64,000 nucleotides of DNA from Haberlea rhodopensis. Its lineage: Eukaryota; Streptophyta; Magnoliopsida; Lamiales; Gesneriaceae. Both the position numbers and the translations under genes were made by a program. This document shows positions 44,401-56,504 of this stretch, in pieces. Every line of letters starts with the position of its first letter. The stretch's first letter is position 1. The notes under the pieces are model-generated. The model searched no databases, had not been told where the DNA came from, and worked only from the letters and a program-made list of their open reading frames with translations. The stretch covers positions 1,240,001-1,304,000 of the forward strand of contig CAJQUN010000052.1 in the NCBI GenBank assembly GCA_907163345.1. The letters run 5' to 3'.

Positions 44401-47400
44401 AAATTGAAGCCATCCGGATCCGGACTTTTGGAACTATCACAACTCCACACCGCCTTCTTTACCTCTTCCTCTCCGAATTCAGATGTCAGAAAACCATTTT
44501 CCAAGTCACTCAACTGATTGAACTGAATGTCGGAAATACGAGGCTTGTTCCAATCCTCTTGCTGAAACCGCTGTTCGAAGTGTCTTTGGACCCCGCTCTT
44601 CACCCCTGTAACGTTATCCACCCATTGCCCCTCGACCTCTACTCCCACTAATTCGTTTTTTTTTCCATCTCCTATTCACGAATTTATGAAAAAACTTGAG
44701 TTTACATCTCTTCTTGAATCCACCTAATTCTAGATTTCTTGAATAGTAGCGAGTCCTTATTCCTGATTTGTCCTAGGAGATTCACCATATCGTTTCTTCT
44801 TAACTCAACCTCAGAAGATTGTAAATCTCTTTGCTCTACGATCGCATCCCATTCCAGAATTTTCCCTCGAGTCTCTTGAATTCTGACATCCACATTGCCG
44901 AACACATCCTTATTCCAACTTCTCAGCTTATCCTTCAACATTTTCAAATTTTCTTTCAAAATAAAACCCCCCCAGCCTTGAACTCTCAAGTCGCTCCAAA
45001 TTCTTTCAACAAACATCTTAAATTCTGGGTGTTGCATCCACGAATCAATTACCCTAAATGGTTTGGGTCCCCATTCCTCGACATGCGATTTCATCACAAT
45101 AGCACAATGATCTGACAAGCTTCTATTAATGCCTCGTTGAATTAGGTTAGGCCATTCTTCAACCCACCTATCAGATAAGAGGAATCTGTCCAATCTGCTA
45201 ATGCAAGAACCATCAGCTCTGTACCACGTGAACTTTCTACCTACCAGCGGCAAGTCCACTAGGCCCATCCTACTTATGAAGTCAACAAATTCCCGAATGT
45301 CTCGGTCATTACTGGTCATATTTCGTCCCCTTCTCTCGGAGTGGCTTCTAACCGCATTGAAATCCCCGCATATGCACCATTTATTTTCGGGATGTCCATT
45401 TATTTTAGATTCCAAAATCTTCCACAGCTCTGTTTTCGATGCTAGATCGCACGGGGAATAGACATTCACGATATGGCATTTGACTCGATCTACTCCCCAA
45501 TTTCCTTCCACTCCCAAAATTCCATATTCTCCCCAGCAGTTTTCAATAGAGAAACACTCCTTTTTTCCAAATGCACAGTAATCCCCCTGCAGCTCCTATT
45601 GCACCTTTGAAGACCCAATCAGAATTTTCGTCCCCGCAGATAGATTTACAAATGTCCCTACTAACCACCTCCATCTTCATCTCTTGTATGCACAAAAACC
45701 CAGTCCTCTCTCTTGAAACAAACTCTCTTATATCTCTTCTCTTGATCCTCCCCCCCCAGCCCTCTAATATTATATGTTGCAAGGATCATAAAAACCTGTT
45801 CAAATCCCCTACCTCAGCATCAGAAATCATTTTGTCTCGAATTGCCCCTTTGTCTCGAACTTCCATATCGACTAACTTTCCGATGATTTCCTTCTCGTTA
45901 CCTGCTGCCTCGATCCCAAGAATCTTCCCCAAATTCCAAATATCCTTTGCTTCCCGCAATAGAACCTCGTCTCTCAGTACATTTGGGTACTCAGCTTTTG
46001 CAGCTGAATTTGATTCGGCTGAGGCACAAGGCGCTAACTGATGTCCTTGTTCCTGTGCCATCTGCACGGTTTGTGAGTCCACCTCCCCCTGAGTACTCTC
46101 TTTCTGCGGGATAGGGACATCTTTTTCCCTACACCAGTCCTTTATGAAACTTTTCCATTTACCCTGGTCCACTTTCTTTTTTGCTTTCATGTTCCTTTTC
46201 CGTAGCTGTTTTCTGTACTTCTGAAAGCCCTTCCTATTCCGACGAGAGCACTGAAAGAAAGGCCTTGCGGATGAATCAATCATGTTTGGAGAGGGCTTCG
46301 AAGGGCTCTGTACTGACTGAGAAACTCGCTTGCTGCCACGTGTGGAAGCCTGCGTCGGATGGTGATCACTAACTTTCTCTTTACCTTTCGCCTTCGAGCA
46401 TTCCCGCACAGCTTGTACATTCATGAATTGTTCGCTTCCTCTTTCATGCCGTGACTCCCGGATTCCTTGGCTAAAGTTTTGGTAGAACTGGTTCTGAACT
46501 TCCTCCAACAATCTACCCTCCAATGGCGACTGGGGGTACCACCTCGTCAAAAAATTCGGATTCCGAAGCAGAAGATTCTGTAGTTCCTTGAGGATATTTG
46601 AGCCAACCAGAGTTCGAATGACTAGTTGGAAAGAGCTCTACCCTCTCCTGATAAAATATATCCTCCATTACTCTAATGTAAGACACCGAGCCGTTAATGA
46701 TAACTACTTAACTCTGACCGTTCTGTTTATAAATTCCTGTCGTGGAGTGTCTATCAAGAGTCTGGCAATCTCCAAATTGTCTATGTTAAGGGTTTCCTTA
46801 TCAATATCCAGCAACCTTCCCAAAGAAACTGATAAGAGCTCAAAGAATCTCGGACACCAAGCTTCCGCTGGAATACCCGAACATCTAATCCAGACTTTTC
46901 TTGGTGGTGAAATCGCCTTATAACTCAAAATTAAAATTTCTTTAAACCAGAGATTTAACCATTCTTTCTCCTCCCTGAAGATCGTCGCAAGTTTTTCTTT
47001 TTGTTCATGGAAAATGAGTACCTGAGAATCTCCGAGAGGTATAATTTTTGCATCCGGCAGACCATTCGCCCTGAAGTCGTCTTGAACCTGAAGCCTGTGG
47101 GTCTGATCAATCAATTTGCCAACAAGGCACCCCTCAATCCATTGATTGTCCTCTGGTCTAGAGCGGAACGTCAGACCTGTCCCTAATCCTGGCTGAACCC
47201 GAGGTTCTTCTAACGATTTTCGTTCTAAAGTTACCCCCGCAACTTCGGCGTAAGACTTCCCATTTCTTTCACTCAGCAGCTTTCTATCAAAGAAAGCAGC
47301 TTTCTATCAAAGAAAGCACCACCGTTGGTCCTGGCTGCTGGAACCTCGTTCCTGTTAAAGCGAGGCCTGTTTGCCCTGAGCTTGTAGGAACCCAACAAAA

Positions 47401-50400
47401 TCTGGTTCAGCTTATCCTGCACATCATGCCCAACCGAACTAGCTTTGAACCTAACGAACCCAAACTTATTCCCCTTGAGATCTCTCTTATTTGGTACAAA
47501 CAGGTCACTGACTTCACCAATCTTTTGGAAAGTGCGGATCATATTCTCTGGTGCCACCCATCTGGGAAATTAGTGAAGAAATATGGTACTGAGTCCACCT
47601 TGAAGAACTCATTCAACTTCTGGTTTAGCCGGGATTGATCTGCCCAGCGCCTTTGGTGGCTCGATTATGACCATGAACACCGTGCTGTCTGTCACCCGAT
47701 CTGGAAGTAAGGTTAGGGTTGGCTCGGACACTCTCACGCAGGTGTTGGTTAGGGTTATGGTTTACTGGCGATAATCACGTCCCGGTGTTGGTGGACGCAA
47801 ATGCCGACCAAAAGGCTGAGCGAAATGGGAAGCTAGGCCCAAAGGAGAAGCTTGCATGCTCGGAAATGGGTGGTTTAGGGTTAGGGAAGGCTGGGCCCAA
47901 TGGTGTTGGGCGGAAATTGCGACCAAAAGGCTGAGCGAAATGGAAAGCTTCTCGCGCCCAGAGGAGAAGCGGTCATGCTCGGAAATGGATGGGTTAGGGT
48001 TAGGGAAGTCTGGCCCTGCCGGAAAGTTCGACGGACGGTGATGGGTTTGGATGGGTTTGTGGGCGGGAATGAAATTCAAAATCTCTCCTCTCTTTCTCTC
48101 TCTAGGAATTGTCATTTTTTCGTTTTATACATAGAATCTGTCATTCATATTTCCAAGTCAGACATATTTTTTCACCACCAACATTTTGGACGCTATCCAT
48201 AGGTTAATGAAATCAGCCAAACACTCCATCTCTGCATCACATAGGATTTCTTGACATGACCGGATGGTTTCCAAAATCTATGATCAGTTTAAATCCGGTG
48301 TTCGAGGGAGATGGGAATTTGAGGGGTATGAATGAGGAGGTTTATGATTTCTGCGATCAGAATGATTTTAACTTAATTCTCATTAGAGTTTTGTTGGTTG
48401 CCTTTTCTTTTATATTTCAGTTTTGATCCATTGAGTGGATACCTTGCGCATTTTTCTTTAGAAGAAACATTTGTTTTCGAATTAATGATCTAACGTGTCA
48501 CTGCAAATTGATTAACTGCTACAGGGCGCGCTATCAAGATCTTGTTAGGCAATGTCAAATGATGCACTCTAGCGTGGGAACTGGTTCTCTAGCCTATGTT
48601 ATAGGGTCTAAAGTTATGGACATGAGGATAAGTTCCAAAGATGAAGGGAGAAGGGATGCTGAAGTTCAAAGTGGAAGAATCTCTGAAGCTAGTGCAAGCA
48701 AAAAAGACAGTAACTTTTTTTTGGATAGCAAATGTAGTGATAAATCATATTCGTGTTGCAAAGAAAGCTCAAGTGATTCTGGTGACCTTGTAAGTATAAG
48801 AGGAAGCACCATGGGAGGTGCATATGATTCCTCTGGTCTTCTACCTTCTCCTGAACCATACAACTGCAGTCCCCAATGTGAATATAAGACACCTGGGTCA
48901 AAGTATGCCGATGAAAGTTACTTGGATTTCCCTGCTTTACCTGTTACAAATTTATTTGAAAAGAATAAGAAAGATAGAAAAGGACTCGGATTATGTGAGG
49001 AAAATTGTTCCTCAAGACGTAAATTGACATATGAAGATGAACATATGCATAGTTTTCAGATTAGCAATAATGCAGATCTTGTTGTGGAAACAGATGTTTT
49101 CCCAGCTACGGATGCCTCACTAATTTCTGGTGCTAAAAGTGAGAGCAGTCGTCCTGATATTCACAAGTCTCTTTCTCGGTCAAATAATTCAGAATATGAA
49201 AAAGAAATGCTCGTCAGCCTTAAAATATCAGATGCACCAGAAACACCAACCACATCTGAAGCACAGGCAGCCAGTGAAGACAGAGTGTCTGAATGGCTTT
49301 GGACACTACACCGAATAGGTAAACTAGTAATTTGTTTTGCAAAAATATTACCTGAACTTTGTTCCATGATTGAAATGTGTTTGTATCTTATTTCTGTGAT
49401 AAAAGTACATTTTATTCGCAGTTGTCGATGTGGTCCGAACTGATAATCATCTCGAGTTCTATGAGGACACAAAAAATTTGGCTCGCATGTCAGATATTCT
49501 TGCTGTACAGGCCTGGGTTGATCCTGAAACAGGATACTGTCAAGGTTGTACCTTTTCTTTTGTTATGAAACTTTCTCCTGGTTATTGTGTTTCTTACTGA
49601 TGGCATTGTCATAGACATTGACATTGGATTTTATTGAACCTGCAGGCATGAGTGATTTGTTGTCTCCCTTTGTTGTTCTTTTTGAGGATAATGCTGATGC
49701 TTTTTGGTGCTTTGAGATGCTTTTGAGGAGAATGGTATGTATGCATATAAATCTGGGTTTAGCCAACCATTATAATTTGAGTTGCTAAAACACAATATTT
49801 GCAACTCTTCAGCGCGATAACTTTAAGATGGAAGGGCCAACTGGTGTCATGAAGCAGTTGCAAGTACTATGGCATGTATTAGAACTTACGGATAGGGAGA
49901 TGTTCTCTCACCTAGCAGAAATAGGTGCTGAAAGTCTACACTTTGCCTTCCGTATGCTACTGGTTCTCTTTCGTAGGGAGTTATCTTTCACTGAAGCTCT
50001 TTGTATGTGGGAGGTTTGTGCCGTAAATTAATTTTCTCTGTTTTAGCCAATCTATGACACAAATACTTCCTACTTGAGTTAGTTTTAATTACTTGCTGAG
50101 GTATTTTAATAATTTTATTGTATCATAGGTTAGGAGGCTGTCAGTAGAGCTACAGTTAAGGTATTTAGTATACTAACTGTTAAAAACAAAAACATACTGA
50201 AAAAGGTGTTAGATTATCTACTTTCTCTATATTGAGTGTATATTAGATCATCAATCACATGATTTCAGCTGCAGACATGAAGTTGTCTAGGATATTACCT
50301 TACAAATTCCTGTTGACTGTTAACTGGCTTATTTTTTTGTATTTTATTTGAAACATCATCAAGTGTCGGGGATTAACATGGGGCAATTGATTGGATGCAA

Positions 50401-52467
50401 TTTTCTGATTGTTCAATTTTGCTACTTGATCAAAATGGATGTTTGTAAGATATTCAGTATTCATGAAGCCCTAAAGTCTGAAATTTGGAAAAGTAATATG
50501 GTTCTTTCAATTTGGGAGTAATATCAAGTGGAATTCTGTGTTTTAGTGGCTGGTTGCTAACAGTTCATGGCTGTCTTGGATTAAAATTGATGGACACTGG
50601 ATTGTATAATCAGAAATATTTGCTACTTCCTAAGACGAAATTTTTTCATCGGGTTTTGTTACTGTAGATGATATGGGCGGCTGATTTTGATTTCTCCTTG
50701 ACCTGTCATCTGGATGAAAACTGCCCAGAACTATTGACTATTCAGTTACCAAAGGAAACAGAGGTCGAATCGGGAGAAGAAAGCATTGATAGTAACAGTG
50801 GTGTTCCAAAGAATTCTCCAACAAAACATGGTGTGGAATGCTCCATCTCCGATAGCACTGGAATGAAATCTACATCAGCTAGACCACTTTGTGGATTGAC
50901 AAAACCTTTCTGGTCAAGGAATGACAGCTTGCTAATCCGTACAGTTCTAGCATCGGCAAGAAATGGTGATGAATTGCCTCTTTTTTGTGTAGCAGCCATT
51001 CTTATTACGAATCGTCAGAAAATTATCAGAGAAACACATTCAATTGATGACCTAATAAAGGCAGGTGGATTATATTTTGTCTGTACCATTACATGTTTAT
51101 TTATACTTCTCTTGATTATAGCGTTCTTTTGTGCTAATGCAGCTTTTACTTTGAAACAGATATTTTGGTTATTTCCTCGTACTTGCTAAGCTAAACTTAT
51201 GCATGATTCGTGATAAAAATTGACACAATTTTCCTGATATTAGGATAAAGGACATAATTTTTACTTCCAAATTATACTTATCAAATATCTGTTTAGGAGT
51301 GATCTGCCGAGTGGGAAATATGCTGTCGTGGGTTTTGAGGTTGTTGGCTTATACAGTACTTATTCAGATTTCAATTTAAGCTATAAATTCTTAAATTTTT
51401 GATAAGCTATAGTCCACAAACGTATTCCCTGGTCCATACACAGATCTTTAGTCCCTTGCTGCATTTTTCATTAATTTCTTTTACATTTTTCAGTGTGGTT
51501 ATAACTGAATTTTCTGTTTTTTGTAGGACTAATCGACATAATTTGCACAAAATGATAGTTAGATGATTATGCATTCCCATCATTAGTATCTCTATAGTTT
51601 TTGGCTTTGCTGATCTGGAACCTGAACTGATATTTGAATTCCATTGTTGGTTTGTGCCTGTGAAACATACCTAGTCTATGCAATCACTCTTTCGTTTCCT
51701 ATCCCCTCTCTCTAAATAACACATGTCTTGCTCTGATACATTTTGCAGATATTCAATGATAATATTTTAAAGATCAGAGTCAAGAGATGCATACGTACCG
51801 CCATCAAACTAAGAAAGAAGTACCTTTATAAGGTTAAATTTTAAATTGAATTGCATCATTTTCCTTTCTGGCATTGTTTTTTGCATCTCGAAATGATTAT
51901 GTCATGATATCTTCATTTATCTTTGCTTTTGAACCCCAAATCAGTGAAGATCTATAGAGCTTATTGTAACTCTTTTATCCTGTTTACTAATTTTGCCAGG
52001 CGTGTTCTATTGAGCATCCTGCTTTCTTTGTCCGTGAACGCTATTTTTTTTTTCTTCTAAAATCTGCTCTTATTAACTGTGTCTTTGGCCAGCTCCTAAC
52101 TCATGTTCGCAAATATAACGCATAAGTGCCACCCATGAACCAGTTCAACCAGGCGTGTGTACCATGGCCTCTCGCTTTGTTTGTCCTCATACACCTAGTT
52201 TTTGAATTTTTTTAAACTTTTAGGCTCCTAATTAATTTATGTTCTCACACATGCATTATATTATACTTCATTAATTTAAAAATAAAATAAGAATTTGAGA
52301 AAATTAAGGTAACCACAACTTTAACCAGAAATTTTATCACAAGTACTTGGTTAGTATTTGGGAAATTACAACTTAGTATTTTCTGGTCTTTCTTTCATCT
52401 CTGTCCTAAAAATTGTATCCTGCAACAGTTAATCAAGAGCTGTCCAGCAGCTCAGAATAGCAGTTAA
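36909..52467 (+). CDS. TBC-domain RabGAP (At5g52580-like)
   Basis: Exons: 36909-37043, 38436-38534, 40397-40500, 48525-49318, 49422-49544, 49646-49734, 49813-50013, 50668-51060, 51749-51832 and 52429-52467; about 686 residues. The N-terminal module (CGKGGAVNLQRVGSIIRDIG, KMLKPDKWQATFDGDG) matches plant RabGAPs of the At5g52580 group. The TBC domain follows with GIDPSIRAEVWEFLLGCY, a long acidic/Ser-rich insert in exon 4, the Arg finger in VVDVVRTD and the Gln finger in GYCQG (codon split by an intron), then SDLLSPFVVLFEDNADAFW and ESLHFAFRMLLVLFRRELSF. The C-terminal basic region is VKRCIRTAIKLRKKYLYK. It should activate GTP hydrolysis on a Rab in membrane traffic. Intron 3 is 8 kb and hosts two mobile elements. 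The intron after 51060 uses a GC donor. If the last intron is retained, the protein would stop at 51844 instead. Confidence 0.9.
37044..40396. other. Introns 1 and 2 of the second RabGAP
   Basis: Two long AT-rich introns (37044-38435 and 38535-40396) around the 99-base exon at 38436-38534. No complete mobile element was identified. Sequence near 39530 (tggtgccagagctt) faintly resembles a retrotransposon primer site, but nothing else supports an element there. Confidence 0.4.
41441..41467. repeat. (TA)n tract serving as a Mutator-type target site
   Basis: TA dinucleotides directly before the element at 41468. The last nine bases, TATATATAT (41459-41467), are repeated after the element at 42539-42547. 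Confidence 0.8.
41468..42538. mobile_element. Mutator-like MITE with about 235-bp inverted arms
   Basis: 1071 bases in intron 3 of the second RabGAP. It starts GGGATAATACATAAAATGG and ends CCATTTCATGTAATATCCC. The inverted arms at 41468-41700 and 42305-42538 match at about nine in ten positions. A 9-base TA-type target duplication flanks it. The AT-rich core has no transposase, so it was moved by a MULE transposase in trans. Confidence 0.85.
42601..42615. repeat. Left 15-bp target duplication of the LINE
   Basis: GAATCTGTCATTCAT occurs here and at 48134-48148. Here it is followed at once by a run of T on the plus strand, which is the poly(A) tail of a minus-strand LINE. Confidence 0.9.
42781..43075. 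repeat. Palindromic 'accggttccgg' MITE-like segment in the LINE 3' region
   Basis: Dense GGTTCCGG/CCGGAACC motifs on both sides of an AT-rich core fold into a hairpin. The right end, gcacccctag, matches hAT-type ends (CTAGGGGTG). The left end lacks the matching terminus and no target duplication was found, so it may be truncated. Confidence 0.55.
43235..44648 (-). pseudogene. LINE reverse transcriptase, frameshifted
   Basis: Overlapping minus-strand pieces 44648-44247, 44266-43931, 43952-43647, 43797-43558 and 43597-43235. Motifs: YRPISLIGCVYKVLAKLLANR, LFKVDFEKAYDTVHW, LRQGDPLSPFLFILV, the catalytic YADD near 43735 and LPFKYLGIPMG. All belong to plant non-LTR retrotransposons. At least four frame changes make it inactive. 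No zinc-binding C-terminal domain was seen before the element's 3' end. Confidence 0.9.
44702..45782 (-). pseudogene. LINE endonuclease domain, frameshifted
   Basis: Minus-strand pieces 45782-45543 and 45517-44702. The first has the exonuclease/endonuclease/phosphatase opening (GWGGRIKRRDIREFV, FLCIQEMK where the usual Glu-Thr-Lys has changed). The second has VNVYSPCD, CGDFNAVR, LDRFLLSDRW and SDHCAIV, including the catalytic GDFN and SDH motifs. A frame change near 45530 separates them. Confidence 0.85.
45786..47557 (-). pseudogene. LINE ORF1 remnant (RRM-like), frameshifted
   Basis: The minus-strand piece 47557-47273 carries an RRM with RNP1-like KGNKFGFVRF. The piece 47114-46704 has WIRCSGIPAEAWCPRFF and NIDNLEIARLLIDTP, as in plant LINE ORF1 (DUF4283-like). 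The piece 46550-45786 is a basic, low-complexity linker. A 20-base tandem duplication at about 47277-47317 (agcagctttctatcaaagaa) disturbs the frame. The product of intact relatives binds RNA. Confidence 0.75.
47806..48030. repeat. 115-bp tandem duplication in the LINE 5' leader
   Basis: Copies begin gaccaaaaggctgagcgaaa at 47806 and 47921 and share ggagaagc, catgctcggaaatgg and ttagggttaggga. They have diverged at many positions. The unit recalls the repeated promoter monomers of some LINEs, but only two copies are present. Confidence 0.8.
51061..51748 (+). other. GC-AG intron in the second RabGAP
   Basis: The exon ends CTAATAAAG and the intron starts GCAGGT. The acceptor TTTTGCAG precedes ATATTCAAT. 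The only in-frame join that avoids an immediate stop uses the GC donor, AAG|GCAGGT, close to the known GC-donor consensus AG|GCAAGT. Using the GT three bases downstream creates a stop two codons into the next exon. Confidence 0.7.
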
Positions 52468-54220
52468 ATCTGGGTCATTGCTGTATAAGAAGATGAGAAA
52501 CAATTTCCATGCCACTCAGAGATGCTGCTGATTATTGGAGGTTCTTAGTCTTAGTGGAAATGATTTTGTGAACATAACTTTATCTTTTGGAGGCATAAAA
52601 AAGTCATTCTTCCACCTGTGCCTCTAAGGCGTACTCAAGGCCTCTTTTTAAAGGTATTAAACTCTTATTGTCATTGCTAAAAACATGAAATCTTCGTTTA
52701 ACAGTTAGTCATCATAGTGTTTAAAGGAAATTGTGCATCATAGATGTCGGCAGTTCTCAATCATGTAATTAAGAAACCCAATTACAATAAGATAGCTATT
52801 TCAAATTATGTTGTCAATTTAATTATAACATCATTAGCAATATTGAAGTATTTGAAATTAAATTAAATTAAAATGGAAAATTCAGATATTGTATCCGACA
52901 CCATTAACGACGGTACTTTGACCATGTTGGATGCAACATGAGCTATTTTTAAATTTCTAAGAAATGTAGGCTATATGAAGAAAAGAAATAGAATTTTAGA
53001 AAAAAATCAAATCTAAACAATGTTTTAGATCTATAGATGATATTTTTGCCCCAAATTGCAAGTTTCTCTTTTGATAATTCAGATTTAGAGTAGTTATTTT
53101 AAGTGGTTGGTGAAGAACTTAGTGATGATGATGATAATAAAATAATGCGTTTAGATGGTGATCTCTTTGAAAGTTAGAAATTGGTACAAATTTCAAGTCG
53201 TGAAATATATTTCCTCCTAGTTTTTTGGATTGATGGTGATCTCTTTGAAAGTTAGAAATTCCCTTCTGCTCAGACGCGGTTAAAATGAAAAACTGCTAAC
53301 CAATAAGTAGTGGTCTCTTGTCATTTGGTGGAGTGAATTAGTGAGTTACTGTGGGAAAAAGAAGTCGTATCTGTTCATACTGTTTTACTGCCCTATTGTA
53401 TATTTAAGGATTACTTAGCAGCTTTGTGAATGTTTTTCATCTTTGTTGGCTATAATCTAAACAGGTGTATCATAGATGAGTTTTCTACCTAATGTACAGC
53501 TATCATCTGCTTGATTAGTGTATAGTTTATGTGATAGTTTCCTTTTTTCACCTCAGGACTGTGAAGTGGAAACTTTGCTTTGCTTCAGTTCAGAATGCAG
53601 CAAGCAGGTTAGGATAGGAGACACTTGCATGATTTTTCACATTGAAGAGTCATTTTATGTATCGACATGGACAAATTTAATCATATCAGAATTGATAACT
53701 ATGTGAAGAAGAAACAAGATATTACATGAAAATATTATATGCGACAAGTTTTCTTAGAAAAAGTCATCATTCAAAAAACAATTTCAGTGTTCTGAGTAAA
53801 TTACATTTCCTGGTGTACTGTATTGTAAGTTCTTCCCGCTTGAGGTAGAGAGATGAATCTGTCCTACTTAATGTTGGGATTATCCTTGTTTGTGAAACGG
53901 CAGTTTTTGCGAATTTTCCCTTGCTTCCCTGTCAATAGCCGAGACCAACCATCCTGCTTATTGACAAAGTAATTCCCTCCGAAAACTTTGAAACTTCTCC
54001 GCATACTCGAGGACTAATTGTGACTTGTGAGATGTTGTAATGTTGAACAGTAGCTACTGGTAAACTCCAAGGACTGAATATTTCCTAAATTACACCTTTC
54101 AACTATTTTCACCATCTGAATTTATTATCACTCTTAAAAATATAATTTAGAGATGTGCTAGAGTAATGAAATTTTCGTCAACTCATACGAGATATCCAAT
54201 TGTGTTAGGATCATATACAT
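52468..54220. other. 3' UTR and intergenic sequence after the second RabGAP
   Basis: AT-rich sequence. A 30-base stretch (gatggtgatctctttgaaagttagaaattg and variant) occurs twice near 53155 and 53232. Short open stretches, such as 53518-53706, show no known motif. No element termini were found. Confidence 0.4.
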
Positions 54221-54891
54221 TAAAATATAGGGGAAATTGCTAATAGGTGTTGTTTATAGAAACTTATTACAAATAAATCTGCAAAAAAAAAAACTTGTTA
54301 CCAAAAAATACACTTATGAGAAAATTATATTCACCCTAATTTTTTAGTTACCAAAATACCCTTTTGAAAGCACCATAAACCTAATTTCAGATATTTTTTT
54401 CCTCATCATCCCGTCGCCCCACAACTTAAATTTTCTGCTAAAATTTTTCGCCGATCCTCAGATCATTATTTTTTTCATCATCTCGTCGCCTCATCCCTAA
54501 AAATTATTGCTAAAATATTCTGTACATGAAATCTGTTTGAATCGAATTATCTAAATTTTCGTAGCATTTGGAATCTTTTTGAATCGAAGAAGATCTCGGA
54601 TTACTCTGCACATATAATTTTCGGATCTGTTATGCACATTCCATCGTGTGTGTGTACGTGAATTATAAATTTGAATACCGATGTTAAAGTATAAATAGCG
54701 AAAGTCTGTTGGTATGTTTTTTTTGTTTTTGTTTTTGTTTTTGTTTTTTAAATCTCTCATGACTTTGACTGATGCATATGGACGAAGAAGTAAGGTATGC
54801 ATTGGTGTCCATGCTTGTTTATTCATTTCCAAAATTTACAGCCCGAAAGCAAGATATTGCTATGAAGAAGATGACCCAGATTAAAAGTAAC

Positions 54892-55090
54892 TGGTGCACG
54901 AAAGTTATAAAAGTAACTGGTGCACGAAAATGATAAAAAGTAACTGGTGTACGAAAATATAACCTTGGTGTACGAAAATCATAAAAAGTAACTGGCGCAC
55001 GAAAATATAACCTTGGTGTACGAAAATCATAAAAAGTAACTGGCGCACGAAAATATAACCTTTGGTGCACGAAAATATAACATTGGTGCA
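54892..55090. repeat. GGTGCACGAAA minisatellite, left array
   Basis: At least eight irregular units alternating taactggtgcacgaaaat with gataaaaag or ataacctt spacers. Units carry single-base variants (gtgtacg, gcgcacg). The array stops at the nested hAT element, whose 8-base duplication TTGGTGCA is itself taken from a unit. Confidence 0.85.
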
Positions 55091-56504
55091 GGGGCGAGAC
55101 ATGAAGCCCAGGCTAGCCCATGTCATTTTTCATTTATACTGTTATATGATTAAGCCCAAATATAATTATATTTTTAATTTTTCCAGCCCTGCAAAGGCCC
55201 ATTCTATTCTATTTCTTCAGCCCAAATATCACTCTAGGCTATATTTTTTTGGGACAAATGCTTTGTCCTTCTATTTATATTTTTCAAATTTGTGTAAAAT
55301 TCTCCTATACAATAAAAATATTCAATTTAAAAACTGTAATAAAATATTAGTGTTGAACACGATTTAAAAGAACATTACAGGATCAATATATATGAGAGAT
55401 AAAGTTATTCATTGCATTATATATCTCACAAAAATGCTTGATATATATAGCACTATGAAGCAAGAGTTACAAGTCACTTAACATGACTTAATGTCTTCAA
55501 TAGTTACAAGATATTAATGGAACTTAACTTATAACTTATTGGGACATCCATATGCAATTTGTTTATAATAAAAACAAGAATTTGGCAGGTATTCTATTTT
55601 TTTTTACAACAAAATTTAGGGATTAAATGTCGGCCACAAATTCCCCATTTCATTCCCTATTAGTCAATCATGTAATATTTAATTATTTTTTGTCAAAAAA
55701 TTACTTAGAATTATATAGCCAAACAACAAAAAACTCAATGTTTTATGAACAAGTGTTCTAGTTTTTACTAAAACTATAATTGCCAAATAATTAATTTAGA
55801 TTATATTGTAATTTAGTGACCAAGTTTATAATTTATCCTTTATTAGCAATTGCTTCAAAATTTAATTTAGTCCCACATGTAATATGCCATTTAATTTTAC
55901 ATATTCTTCTCTAATTGATTTTAGCTGCCACATAGGTCTTTCATCTAGATCGATTCAATATTTGCAAATAATTTATCATCTTAGATTTAATAAGTCATTA
56001 ATTTTATTCGATGAATTGGGATGATGATGTGTTTAGGTTGAGTTTATGATTCATTTGAAACTTAGATTTGGGAATTTTTTTTTTTTAGTTGTAATATTTG
56101 GGAATAAACTTTTTTATTGTTTTCTTATGTTTCTAATTGAGATAATTAGTATCTAAACTCAATTTTTATGAGCTATATAATTATATTATTTCTTCTGCAT
56201 ACATTGTTTTTGATTAGTTAAGAAATTTAATTAAGATTATCTTTATGATTTTGTCTTCAATTTTAAAAACATGTACTTATATTAAGGCGATAATTTTCAT
56301 CTTCAAACTATTTACAGTTCATTCTAGTAGAGTCTGGGGAAATAAATTCGGTCAAGATTATATTCTTAAAAATGGTTCTGTTTGATTTTTATCTAGGAGA
56401 TTTGGTTTAATAAAATGATAATTTTGGAAAGATTGTGATTTGAGAGTAAATGACAAGTTTTGATTTAGCCCACACAAAAACAAAATCCTGGTTTCGCCCA
56501 TGCC
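55091..56504. mobile_element. Nested hAT-like element
   Basis: 1414 bases between copies of TTGGTGCA (55083-55090 and 56505-56512). The ends GGGGCGAGACATG and CATGGGCG (reverse complement of the right end) are imperfect inverted repeats of the common plant 'ggggcgaagccagg' type. A second motif, agcccaggctagccca on the left and tagcccaca...atcctgg on the right, is also inverted. The interior is AT-rich without transposase. Confidence 0.75.

Larger units (their letters stand above)
42616..48133 (-). mobile_element. Full-length but decayed L1-type LINE
   Basis: 5.5 kb between 15-base target duplications, with its poly(A) end at 42616. From 5' to 3' on the minus strand it has a 5' leader with a 115-base duplication (47806-48030), ORF1 with an RRM-like domain (about 47557-47273) and a second domain (47114-46704), a linker (46550-45786), an apurinic endonuclease (45782-44702), and a reverse transcriptase (44648-43235). 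Several frameshifts break it. A palindromic MITE-like segment (about 42781-43075) sits in its 3' part. It lies antisense in intron 3 of the second RabGAP. Confidence 0.9.

Noticed and set aside
48508..49443. A separate 311-codon gene
   Set aside because: It is exon 4 of the second RabGAP, extended past its donor at 49318 into intron sequence.
54819..55126. Minus-strand open frames with repeated FRAPVTFYDF-like peptides
   Set aside because: They follow the GGTGCACGAAA minisatellite and have no start context or domain.
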